Below, piece after piece: positions 39,935-47,763 of a stretch of 64,000 bases of DNA; within the stretch, counting starts at the first letter, position 1; every line of letters starts with the position of its first letter. The stretch comes from Lentzea sp033794685 (lineage in GTDB: Bacteria; Actinomycetota; Actinomycetes; Mycobacteriales; Pseudonocardiaceae). Under the pieces are notes generated by a model. The model saw only the letters and a program-made list of their open reading frames with translations, made no database searches and had not been told where the DNA came from. The stretch lies in assembly GCA_033794685.1 (NCBI GenBank), contig JARAYZ010000003.1; one strand, written 5' to 3'. Both the position numbers and the translations under genes were made by a program.

Positions 39935-40684
39935 GTGAAGAGCGATCGTGACCGGAGCGTGCGGCTGCTGTGGGAGCCGCCGGCCGAGCCGAGCAGGGGA
40001 CCCAAGGCCGCGCTGAGTCAGTCGCGCGTGGTCGAGGCGGCGATCAAGGTGGCCGACGCGGAGGGCGTCGACGCGCTGACCATGCGCCGGGTCGCCGAGA
40101 CGCTCGGCTTCACCACGATGTCGCTCTACCGGCACGTCCCCGGCAAGTCCGAACTGCTGGACCTGATGGTCGACGCGGTGTGGGGCGAGACCGAGCACAC
40201 GCCGAAGGGCGAGTGGCGGGCCGGGCTGGAGTTCTTCGCCCGGCAGGTCTGGGCGATGTACCGCGCGCACCCGTGGATGCTCCAGCTCACGGCCTCCCGC
40301 CGGATGCCCGGCCCGCAGGCCATGACCCGCCAGGACGCGGCCTACGCGGCCGTCTCCGAGCTCGGGCTGGCCTCCGAGGAGATCGTCGCGGTGGTGACGA
40401 CGGTGGCCCACTTCGTCGACGGCGTCGGCCGCACGATGGCGGACCGGGTCCGGGCCGAACGGGAGACCGGCGTGTCTGACGAGGAGTGGTGGAACGGCAG
40501 GGAGGCGCTCTGGGAGCACTTCACGCCGGACCGCCTGCCGATGATGACCCACATCTGGAACTCCGGCGGCTTCGAGCGCCCGCTCGACGAGTTCGAGTTC
40601 GGTCTCGCGCGGGTCCTGGACGGCCTCGCGGTGATCATTGAGTCCGAGGAACGACCGCTGGTTCGTCCACAGGCGTGCCTGTAG
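39935..40684 (+). CDS. TetR-family repressor of the DrrAB exporter
   Basis: 249 residues. HTH: SRVVEAAIKVADAEGVDALTMRRVAETLGFTTMSLYRHVPGKSELL; the C-terminal part (residues about 90-240, WRAGLEFFARQVWAMYRAHPWMLQL, MMTHIWNSGGFERPLDEFEFGLARVLDGL) is the TetR_C type that binds large aromatic drugs. Start GTG 39935 with AAGGGGG upstream is preferred to ATG 39908. It probably responds to the compound exported by DrrAB. Confidence 0.92.
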   Translation: MKSDRDRSVRLLWEPPAEPSRGPKAALSQSRVVEAAIKVADAEGVDALTMRRVAETLGFTTMSLYRHVPGKSELLDLMVDAVWGETEHTPKGEWRAGLEFFARQVWAMYRAHPWMLQLTASRRMPGPQAMTRQDAAYAAVSELGLASEEIVAVVTTVAHFVDGVGRTMADRVRAERETGVSDEEWWNGREALWEHFTPDRLPMMTHIWNSGGFERPLDEFEFGLARVLDGLAVIIESEERPLVRPQACL

Positions 40685-40891
40685 TCATTCAAGACACCTT
40701 GAGTCGTCCGATCGAGTGAAAAGGGCAGCTCAGGCGACGCGTGAAGGGTAGTTGGGCGGTTACGTAATGCCATTGTTATGCGCAATCAGAATGAACTCGT
40801 TCGCAAGCTGAACCGACCACTCCTATCTGCCCGTTTTCCTTCGTGACACCGTTTCGCCGCGGGGGTCGAATCGGGACGACGAGGAGGTCGT

Positions 40892-41647
40892 ATGACAGCT
40901 GGCGCGCACGACGCGGTCACCCTTGGCTGCTACGCGCTCGGCGTTCTGGACGCGCACGAGAGTCTTGGCGTGGAGCAGCACCTTCGGGGCTGTCCGTCCT
41001 GCCGTGCGCAGGTCGCCGACTTCCATCGGATCCGAACAGCACTTGACGACGTGCCTCGTGAGGCATTTCTGCACGAGCTCGAGGACGACCTGCCCAAGCC
41101 TTCGGACCTGCTGCTGCAGCGCACGCTGCGGCAGATCAGGCAGGAGTCGGTCATTCCGCAGCAGCGGGAGGCCGTCCCACGCCCGAGAGCCAGTCCACAG
41201 GTGGTGGAGGACTTTCCTGAACCACAGCACGCCAAGCCCCGGCGCTGGCCGGGGTACCTCGCCGCAGCGGCGGTAGCCGCTGTGGTCGCGTTCGGGGGCG
41301 CCGCCGTGTTCATGCAGAACCAGGCACCGGACACCAGCATCGCCTCCACTCGCACGGGTGAGGGGACGGCGGGCACGATCAAGCTGGTGGCGGAGATAGC
41401 CCCGTCGTCGCAGGACCGCTACCTCGTGACGGCGAACATCGACGGACTGCCCACCGCGCAGAAGTGCAAGCTGATCGTGGTCGGCACGGACGGCACGAAG
41501 ACCGAGGCCTTCGCCTGGACCACGACCGACAAGCAACGGGTCGAGGGCTCCAAGGTGCGGGGCATGGTCAGCGTCTCGCCCGACAAGGTCAAGTCGATCT
41601 CGGTGGAGAACGCCGAGGGCAAGACGTTCGTGGTGGCGAACCTGTAA
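40892..41647 (+). CDS. Zinc-finger anti-sigma factor (orphan)
   Basis: 251 residues: N-terminal ZAS domain with the HxxxCxxC motif (EQHLRGCPSC) and GCYALGVLDAHE before it, a flexible linker, one transmembrane helix (about 126-146, YLAAAAVAAVVAFGGAAVFM), and an extracytoplasmic domain (about 165-251, anti-sigma-K-like: ITKL/LPSSQ...VTANIDGLPTAQKCKLIVVGTDGTKTEAFAW). It would hold an ECF sigma factor at the membrane, but no sigma gene lies beside it, so its partner is elsewhere or the sigma is shared. GGAGG seven bases before ATG. A strong terminator follows. Confidence 0.9.
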   Translation: MTAGAHDAVTLGCYALGVLDAHESLGVEQHLRGCPSCRAQVADFHRIRTALDDVPREAFLHELEDDLPKPSDLLLQRTLRQIRQESVIPQQREAVPRPRASPQVVEDFPEPQHAKPRRWPGYLAAAAVAAVVAFGGAAVFMQNQAPDTSIASTRTGEGTAGTIKLVAEIAPSSQDRYLVTANIDGLPTAQKCKLIVVGTDGTKTEAFAWTTTDKQRVEGSKVRGMVSVSPDKVKSISVENAEGKTFVVANL

Positions 41648-41660
41648 GGGCGGAAACAGA

Positions 41661-41695
41661 CGAAGGGCCCGGATTCTCAGAATCCGGGCCCTTCG
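41661..41695 (+). terminator. Terminator after the anti-sigma gene
   Basis: CGAAGGGCCCGGATTC pairs perfectly with GAATCCGGGCCCTTCG over a 3-base loop: a 16-bp stem, probably also ending transcription from the convergent NicO operon. Confidence 0.9.
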
Positions 41696-41727
41696 AGTTG
41701 CATTGGTGTAATTAGCGGTGCGAGTCC

Positions 41728-41766
41728 GTTCCGGGCTACATCGTTCCGGGCTACATCGTTCTGGGC
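41728..41766. repeat. Short tandem repeat
   Basis: GTTCCGGGCTACATC is present twice in direct succession (41728-41757) with a third partial copy GTTCTGGGC. It is in the non-coding stretch between the terminator and the end of the NicO gene. Probably slippage; no function suggested. Confidence 0.8.
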
Positions 41767-41773
41767 GACCCCA

Positions 41774-43201
41774 CTAGAGGGCCTGCAATGTCAGCCAGCC
41801 GCCGACGACGATGACCATCGCGGCTGTGCCGACCGGTGCGTAATGCGACAGCAGGCGGGTGGCACGGCCGTCCAGGATTCGCTCGACGCGATCCCGCGCC
41901 TTCACGAGCAGAAGCCCGACCGCGGTGAGCGTGCCGGCCATGCCGACGCCGTAACCGACGACCAGCAGGACGCCGAACCACGTGCGGCCCAGGGCCATCG
42001 CGCCGAGCAGGACCACGAGGGCGGACGGCGAGGGGACCAGGCCGTTGGCCGCGCCCATGCCGATGAGGCTCGCGCGGCTGTAACCGTGACCGTAGCCGTG
42101 CCCATGACCGTGGCCATGTCCGTGGCCATGTCCGTGCCCATGTCCGTGCCCATGACCGTGGCCATGGCCGTGTCCCGTCAGAGCTCCGGCGAGCGCGGGC
42201 TCGCGGGTCGTCGACAGGGCCGACCGCAGCAGCATCACGCCGATCACCGCGATCAGCACGCCGCTGACCAGCCCGAGCCAGCGCAGCACCTGCTCACCGG
42301 CCAGCGCGCTCGACGCGCTGATGCCCAGGCCGAGGACCAGCACGCCACCGGTGTGCGTGGCCGTGACCGACGCACCGACGATGAACGCGTCCTTCGGCGT
42401 GCCCTGGCGTCCGGCGAGGTAGGCGGCGATGAGCGTCTTGCCGTGACCGGGCAACGCCGCGTGCGACGCGCCGAGCACCAACGACAGCAACAAGGCCAGG
42501 AACCCGAGCCACGGCGTGAGGTCGTCGCTGCCCAGGATGTCGTTGAGCTTGGCCGCCGTGACGCTGAACGACTGGATCGGGGAGCCGGTGGCGATCTTCG
42601 GCTCGGACCCGCTGCCCGGTTCGGCGCTGAACGCGACGGAGCGGACGTCCATCGGGCTGCTGAGCAGGTCCTCCGGGTACGTCCGCAGTTCGTCGCTGAT
42701 GCTCTCGGTCGGCACCGGCGAGTCGGCGAGCCTGATACCGGTGCCGGCGGCGGTGATCTCACGCCAGCCGACCCGGTCGGCGTTCGACTCGTCCGAGAAC
42801 TCGAGCCTGGCCGGCCGGTCGAGGTCCACCTTCGCGGTGAACTCGCAGACCAGCCGGGTCGTGCTGAGGTCGGCCTGGCCGACCGGGTGTTCCTTGGTGG
42901 AGCTCGACAGCGTCCAGGAGATCCGCCGGCCGTCCACAGTGGAACGGTCTGTGCGGGACACCTCGTCGCACCACTGCTTCGCGTCCCGCGTCCGCAGGTT
43001 CTCCTGCAGCGTCGGGATCTCCGCCACGTCGACCACCGACCGCAGGTCGATCCGGTCCGGGTGCAGGTGCAGCCCGTGGTAGTGGTTGACGCTGAAGTTG
43101 CCCAGCGGGTGGGCTGACGCCTCGCCGTTGATGAAGAAGATGCCGGCGAGCAGCAGAGCCGCCACCAGGACGGGCCGCACCACCCAGCTGGACAGGCTCA
43201 C
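41774..43201 (-). CDS. NicO/RcnA-type transporter with secreted domain and Gly-His loop
   Basis: 475 residues in two parts. Residues 1-30 are a signal-like helix; about 31-245 is an extracytoplasmic domain beginning AHPLGNFSVNHYHGLHLHPDRIDLR, a typical periplasmic start of these transporters. From about 255 follow six or more helices of the NicO (nickel/cobalt efflux, high-affinity Ni) family: GASHAALPGHGKTLIAAYLAGR (metal-site HALPGHGK), GASVTATHTGGVLVLG, and NGLVPSPSALVVLLGA. Between helices lies (GH)13 then GYGHGY. Overlap GTGA with the TPR gene. It would move Ni, Co or another metal, direction unproven. Confidence 0.86.
   Translation of the reverse strand: MSLSSWVVRPVLVAALLLAGIFFINGEASAHPLGNFSVNHYHGLHLHPDRIDLRSVVDVAEIPTLQENLRTRDAKQWCDEVSRTDRSTVDGRRISWTLSSSTKEHPVGQADLSTTRLVCEFTAKVDLDRPARLEFSDESNADRVGWREITAAGTGIRLADSPVPTESISDELRTYPEDLLSSPMDVRSVAFSAEPGSGSEPKIATGSPIQSFSVTAAKLNDILGSDDLTPWLGFLALLLSLVLGASHAALPGHGKTLIAAYLAGRQGTPKDAFIVGASVTATHTGGVLVLGLGISASSALAGEQVLRWLGLVSGVLIAVIGVMLLRSALSTTREPALAGALTGHGHGHGHGHGHGHGHGHGHGHGHGHGYGHGYSRASLIGMGAANGLVPSPSALVVLLGAMALGRTWFGVLLVVGYGVGMAGTLTAVGLLLVKARDRVERILDGRATRLLSHYAPVGTAAMVIVVGGWLTLQAL
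42080..42175 (-). repeat. DNA repeat coding 13 consecutive Gly-His pairs
   Basis: A 6-base unit (GGN-CAY on the coding strand) is repeated 16 times: 13 GH pairs, then GY, GH and GY. The third bases vary, so selection for the protein repeat, not only slippage, is likely. It codes a cytoplasmic or lumenal histidine-rich metal-binding loop of the transporter. Confidence 0.95.
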
Positions 43202-44490
43202 CTGCCGCCTCGAAGCTCCGCGAGCTTGCGGCCTGCCTTGAGGGACTGGAGAGGGGAGAAGTTCGCGTTCAGCGTGAGCGCCTGCACCAGCGCCTCCTGC
43301 GCCTCGGCGACCCGGCCGAGCGCGGCGAGGATCATGCCGCGGTGGTAGGAGAACGTGGCGTTCTGCCAGCCCAGGCCGACCGCGCGGTCGGAGTAGCTCA
43401 AGGCTTCGGCGTCCCTTCCGTTGACGTGCAGGGCCCAGGCCATCGCGTCGGCCACGAAGACGCTCTGCCGGCGGCTCCACTCGGCTTCCGCACGGCGCAG
43501 CGCCTGCATGCCATCACCTCGGTCTGCGGCGACGAGGGCCGCGGCCAGATCGTCGGAAGCACCCTGGGACTCCATCAGTCGTTGCTGTTCGGAGAGCACC
43601 GCGTGCTGCTGGGCGGCTTCGGCGGCCTTGCCGTTGGCTTCCAGCAGCTCCGCGTACTCCTGCAGGTACTGGGGCAGGGGCGCGCGCGCCACGAGCCTGC
43701 GGTACGAGTCGAGGGCCACCGGGACGTCGCCCCGTGCCGCCGCGACCTTGGCCATGCCTTGAGTGAGAGTCATGTCGTCTCCTCTCGCCGCCAGTCCCTG
43801 CTCGTAGTGCTCAGCGGCTTCGTCGAGCCGGTTGTGGTCGAACGCGAGTTCGCCCAGCCGGTAACGGCAGAACGCGATCTCCTCGGGCGTCGTGGAGGCC
43901 TTCAGCGCACGCTGCATCGCGTCGCGGGCTCCGTCGACGTCGCCGTGGAGTTCGAAGTGGAAGGAAGCACGGGCGAAGGACGCGGTGTTGGGCTTGAGGT
44001 CCAGCATCTTCTGCACCGCCTCCTGCGCGCCCGCGTCGTCGCCGAGTTGCGTCAACGCGTCCGCCAGCACGCCGTAGGCCTCCGCGGAGGCCGGCAGTGC
44101 GGCAATCGCCTTCTGGCCCCAGTCACGGGCCGTGGAGAAGTCGTGGCGGGCGTTGGCCAGCGTGCCCATGCCGATGGCGGCGAGGCCCGTGTCACCCGCG
44201 TTCTTCAAAGCCCCCTCGGCCTTCGCGTAGTACGCCGGGTCGGCCGTGACCCGCGCCAGCTCCACGTAGGACGATCCGAGCCGTGCCCAGGAGTCCTTGT
44301 CCTGGGGAAGCTCGTGCAGCCGCTGTTGCAGCCGGTGAACCACCTTGTGCATCTGGTTCTGCTGCGCCACGGCCGGAACAGGGGGCGCGCCCCCGGCCCT
44401 GCTGTCGGCAGGACCGGAGGCGGCTAGGTGGGCAAGCGCCGCGGTGACCAGGAGAACCACCGCGACGGCCTGCCGTTGTTGGTACTTCAC
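43198..44490 (-). CDS. Membrane-anchored TPR protein of the DUF4331-NicO operon
   Basis: 430 residues from GTG 44490. An N-terminal helix (QAVAVVLLVTAALAHLAASG) is a signal or anchor; the remainder is helical with about eight tetratricopeptide units (LGSSYVELARVTADPAYYAKAEGAL, AEAYGVLADALTQLGDDAGAQEAV, LGELAFDHNRLDEAAEHYEQGLAARGD, and others). TPR arrays scaffold protein complexes. It overlaps the DUF4331 gene (GTGA 44487-44490) and the transporter gene (GTGA 43198-43201), so all three are translated together. Confidence 0.88.
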   Translation of the reverse strand: MKYQQRQAVAVVLLVTAALAHLAASGPADSRAGGAPPVPAVAQQNQMHKVVHRLQQRLHELPQDKDSWARLGSSYVELARVTADPAYYAKAEGALKNAGDTGLAAIGMGTLANARHDFSTARDWGQKAIAALPASAEAYGVLADALTQLGDDAGAQEAVQKMLDLKPNTASFARASFHFELHGDVDGARDAMQRALKASTTPEEIAFCRYRLGELAFDHNRLDEAAEHYEQGLAARGDDMTLTQGMAKVAAARGDVPVALDSYRRLVARAPLPQYLQEYAELLEANGKAAEAAQQHAVLSEQQRLMESQGASDDLAAALVAADRGDGMQALRRAEAEWSRRQSVFVADAMAWALHVNGRDAEALSYSDRAVGLGWQNATFSYHRGMILAALGRVAEAQEALVQALTLNANFSPLQSLKAGRKLAELRGGR

Positions 44491-46085
44491 TTCGAGTGCG
44501 ACCCGTACTTGCGGATGTGCTGCTGACGCTTGCGCCACAGGAGGAAGCCGACGCCGAACACCGCCGCGGAACCGACCGCCGTGGTCATGGCCATCGGATC
44601 GATGTCGCCGATCTTGCCGACCGGGTTGACCGCGACCTCGGCGGTGTTGCCCGAGGCGTTGACGGCCGTGCCGTTGCGCGGCAGGCCCACGTACGGGAAG
44701 TTCGCTTCGAAAGGCTGGTCGTTCGCGTCGACCTTGTCACCCGTGGCGAGCGCGTCGACGAGCTTGCCGGACGCCGCCGCACCCTCCATCGCCTGCACGG
44801 CGATGTCCACCACGTCGTCGGTCAGGCGACGGCCGTTCGGGAAGCCCTGCGTGTCACCCGCGAGCAGACCCAGGCGGTTCGGGTTGGGGTTCGGGTCGAT
44901 CATCATGTTCAGGCGCAGCATCTCGCTGGGGCGGAACCGCCGCGCGTCCACGTCCTGGTTGTTGACCTGCGAGTTCAGGTCGGCGTTGATCTGCGCGCCG
45001 AGCTTCTTCGTGATGCCGGTCAGGAAGATCTCGGCCAGGTCGTCGCGCTGGCCCTTCGGCGCCGGGATCTTGTAGATCGCCTCGACGAGCTTCGGCAGCT
45101 CCGGGTTCACCACCCGGTCCACGAGCTCCTTCACGCCGGCGTCCTGGTCGGGGCGCAGGCCGTTGAACGCGTCCTTGAGGCCCGCAGGCGCCACGACCTC
45201 GTTCACCAGCGGGTTGCCCAGCCGCGAGACCTGCACGAAGTCACCCTGCGGCTCCGCCTTGCCCGGCGAGAGCTTCAGGCTGCGCTTCTGCGTGGTGCTC
45301 CAGATGCCGATGTTCGGGTTGCGGTGGTTGTCGTTGCGCAACGCCAGCGCGTTCTTCGGCAGCTGGATCGCGATCGTGTTGACGTTGTAGCCGCGCAGCG
45401 TGTCCTGGCCGACCTCGCTCAGGTTGCCGCCGTAGAGCAGGTCGAACACCCGCAGGTCGGCGAAGAACGCGTCCTCCGACGGGCCCACGTAGACCTTGCC
45501 GCCACCCGCGATCTGCGTGACCGCCTGGTCGCGCAGCTTCTTGAAGTCCGGCATCGACGCCGGGCCGTTCGGGGACGGCGCGACCGGGGCGTTGTTCACC
45601 AGCTTGACCTTCTGGCCGTTCTGGTAGATCGCCTCGAGGTTGTAGCGCTGCCGGAACAGCAGGTTCTCGTCGTCGAGCGAGTCCACGACACCGTTGGCGT
45701 ACAGGAACGTGGCGTTCTTGCGCCGGTCGTCGGTCTCGAACGTGAACCGCAGCGTGACGTCGGGCCTCGCGTCACCGTCGTTGTCGACGTTGAAGTCGTA
45801 CTGCGCGTCCTCGGCCCACGGGAAGAAGTTCGGGCCGCCGTTGGGTTCCTGGAACCCGGACCAGTTGCCGACCAGCGTCACGGTGTCCTTGTGGTCGGGA
45901 CTCACGAACGCGTACAGGTCCGTGTTGTCCACGGCCGGGTCACCCGCGATGAGCGGGGCCTCGCGGTGGGACGACGCCGTGGCGTTGGTTCCGCCGAACA
46001 TGGCTGCGTTCAGCAGTGTGGCGGCCACCAGCGCGGCCGCAGCCACCTGGCCGCGCCGACCGCTGAGGGCGTGCGGTGATGACAT
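44487..46085 (-). CDS. Secreted DUF4331 protein with C-terminal anchor
   Basis: 532 residues: signal (VAAAALVAATLLNAAMFGG), then the family start SSHREAPLIAGDPAVDNTDLYAFVSPD, GNWSGFQEPNGGPNFFPWAEDAQYDFNVDNDGDARPDVTL and a C-terminal transmembrane helix (AMTTAVGSAAVFGVGFLLW) plus a basic tail. DUF4331 is widespread in actinobacteria with no known activity; an Asp/Asn-rich loop (DNDGDARPD) could bind a divalent ion. It heads a three-gene operon with a TPR protein and a NicO transporter, suggesting metal handling at the cell surface (inference). Confidence 0.88.
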   Translation of the reverse strand: MSSPHALSGRRGQVAAAALVAATLLNAAMFGGTNATASSHREAPLIAGDPAVDNTDLYAFVSPDHKDTVTLVGNWSGFQEPNGGPNFFPWAEDAQYDFNVDNDGDARPDVTLRFTFETDDRRKNATFLYANGVVDSLDDENLLFRQRYNLEAIYQNGQKVKLVNNAPVAPSPNGPASMPDFKKLRDQAVTQIAGGGKVYVGPSEDAFFADLRVFDLLYGGNLSEVGQDTLRGYNVNTIAIQLPKNALALRNDNHRNPNIGIWSTTQKRSLKLSPGKAEPQGDFVQVSRLGNPLVNEVVAPAGLKDAFNGLRPDQDAGVKELVDRVVNPELPKLVEAIYKIPAPKGQRDDLAEIFLTGITKKLGAQINADLNSQVNNQDVDARRFRPSEMLRLNMMIDPNPNPNRLGLLAGDTQGFPNGRRLTDDVVDIAVQAMEGAAASGKLVDALATGDKVDANDQPFEANFPYVGLPRNGTAVNASGNTAEVAVNPVGKIGDIDPMAMTTAVGSAAVFGVGFLLWRKRQQHIRKYGSHSK

Positions 46086-46144
46086 CTTTGGGCAACCTTT
46101 CGGAGAAAAGACGGGTCAGTCGCTGTCGTGTCGGGCGCAGTCGG

Positions 46145-47320
46145 TCAGGCGCTGTGCATCAGCAGCGACGGTTCGCTCGAATGGCTGGAATGACTCGGGT
46201 GCTCGCTCGTCCACCTCGCCTGGGTGAAGTCGCGGATGCCCTCGACGAGCCGTTCGACGTCGTGCTCGGGACGCACCACCAGCCGCGCGAACTTGCTGGT
46301 CATGCCGAGCTTGTTGCCGCACTCGCGGATGAAGACCTGGTGGCGCGACAACAGGTGGTCCCTGAGCTCGCGGCCGTCGATGCCGCCGCCGAGCTTGACC
46401 AGCAGGAAGTTGGCCTGCGAGGAGTAGACGGTCAGGTCCGGGATGCGCGAGAGCTCCATGCCCATCCGGTACCGGTCCCGTGACAGCAGACGCAGGCTTT
46501 CGGCGTACTCACCCTCGTGCTCGGCCAGCATGAACACGACGGTCTCCGCCAGGGAGTTGAGGTTCCACTTCGGCAGGATCTGGCGCATCTTCCCGGCCAG
46601 ACCGGGATTCGCGACCAGGTAGCCGAACCGGATGCCGTGCAGGCCGAAGTTCTTGCCGAGGCTCTTCAGCACGACCACGTTGGGCCGGATGGACGCCTCG
46701 GCCGCGACCGACGGGTTGCGCTCGACCTCGACGAAGTCGATGAACGACTCGTCGATCACGACCAGGTCCAGGTCGGACAGCTCGTCCATGAACCGGATGA
46801 TCTCCCTGCGCGGCAGGTACCCGCCGTCGGGATTGTTCGGGTTGCAGATCACGGCCACCTTGCTGCCGCGAGCGCGGATGAACTTGATGTACTCGTCGAC
46901 GTCCAGCTCGAAGTTGTTGCTCTCCTGGAGCAGGAACATGTCGACGCGCTTGTTGGTCTCCATGTGCTGGTCGGTCCAGCGGCCGAACGTGGGGATCGGG
47001 ATCGCGATGCTCTCGTGGACCCACATGTGGTCCATCCACGTGATCAGCTCGGTCGACCCGTTCGACATCGCGATCGTCGCCGGGTTCAGGCCGAGCACGG
47101 TGCTCAGCTGGGCCGCGATCTTCGACGAGTCGCTGGGGTAGAACTTCAGCACCGCCTCGAGGTTCTTCGACAGCTCCTCGAACATCTGCGGCGTCGGGAA
47201 GTACGGATTGCACGGGATGCAGAAGTCGACGAGCTCACCCGCACCGGTCCGCGACAGCTCGAAATAGGACGGGCTGTGCGCGGTCTGCTGGAAGAGACCC
47301 GAGTCCACACCATGCCGCAC
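46145..47320 (-). CDS. PLP-dependent class I/II aminotransferase
   Basis: 391 residues of the fold-type I family, closest in look to histidinol-phosphate or threonine-phosphate-like enzymes: NGSTELITWM (phosphate-binding), ICNPNNPDGGYL, the Schiff-base Lys in LKSLGKNFGLHGIRFGYL, and an Arg near the end (FARLVVRP). The C-terminal Ser/His tail (TSEHPSHSSHSSEP) is odd. Start GTG 47320 follows GGACGGAG at good distance. No pathway neighbour helps fix the substrate. The gap to the DUF4331 gene is 59 bp on the same strand, so weak co-transcription is possible. Confidence 0.85.
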   Translation of the reverse strand: MRHGVDSGLFQQTAHSPSYFELSRTGAGELVDFCIPCNPYFPTPQMFEELSKNLEAVLKFYPSDSSKIAAQLSTVLGLNPATIAMSNGSTELITWMDHMWVHESIAIPIPTFGRWTDQHMETNKRVDMFLLQESNNFELDVDEYIKFIRARGSKVAVICNPNNPDGGYLPRREIIRFMDELSDLDLVVIDESFIDFVEVERNPSVAAEASIRPNVVVLKSLGKNFGLHGIRFGYLVANPGLAGKMRQILPKWNLNSLAETVVFMLAEHEGEYAESLRLLSRDRYRMGMELSRIPDLTVYSSQANFLLVKLGGGIDGRELRDHLLSRHQVFIRECGNKLGMTSKFARLVVRPEHDVERLVEGIRDFTQARWTSEHPSHSSHSSEPSLLMHSA

Positions 47321-47763
47321 GCGACCACTCCGTCCTTCGATCCGTTTCCGACATCGGGGCATACGTGCCGATGTTCACCACGGTTCACGGGTCCGTTTCG
47401 GGAAGGTCTCGGAAAGGTCTCGGGCGCAACCTCGCGGCCTCCCGTCACCGACCAGCCGGGCAGGTGCATTCGAGTCCACATAGGACGGACGGATCGCGCT
47501 GATCCGGGCCTCCGGGTTGCGTGTGCGCGTGCTCGGGTAGCCCTCCTCGAGGCCCACTCGCGCGCGTGACGTTCGCCAACCGGTCTCGTTTGGGCCAGTT
47601 TTGGGAGCTTTCGCAGCTCAGAAGGGGTGTGAACGCCGTTTTCGGTGCGCCACGTCCCACTATTCGGCGCGGTTTCCACTTCCGTGACGGGCGTCCTGCG
47701 AAAAATTGTCAGTGGGGACGGATACCCTGCTGGCAGTCCGCACACGATCAGGGAGCAGTACCC
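47321..47763. other. Intergenic region upstream of parE
   Basis: No gene is supported in these 443 bases: frames are short and codon-poor. It holds the divergent promoters of the aminotransferase and parE genes. Seen: a direct repeat AAGGTCTCGG around 47402-47422, a small hairpin GAGCT-5-AGCTC (47605-47619), and one copy of the dispersed word TCCTATGTGGAC (minus strand, 47474-47485). No recognisable promoter consensus stands out. Confidence 0.7.

Noticed and set aside
42080..42175. Considered as a CRISPR-like or microsatellite repeat
   Set aside because: It is within an open frame, codes Gly-His pairs with varied third bases, and has no spacers.
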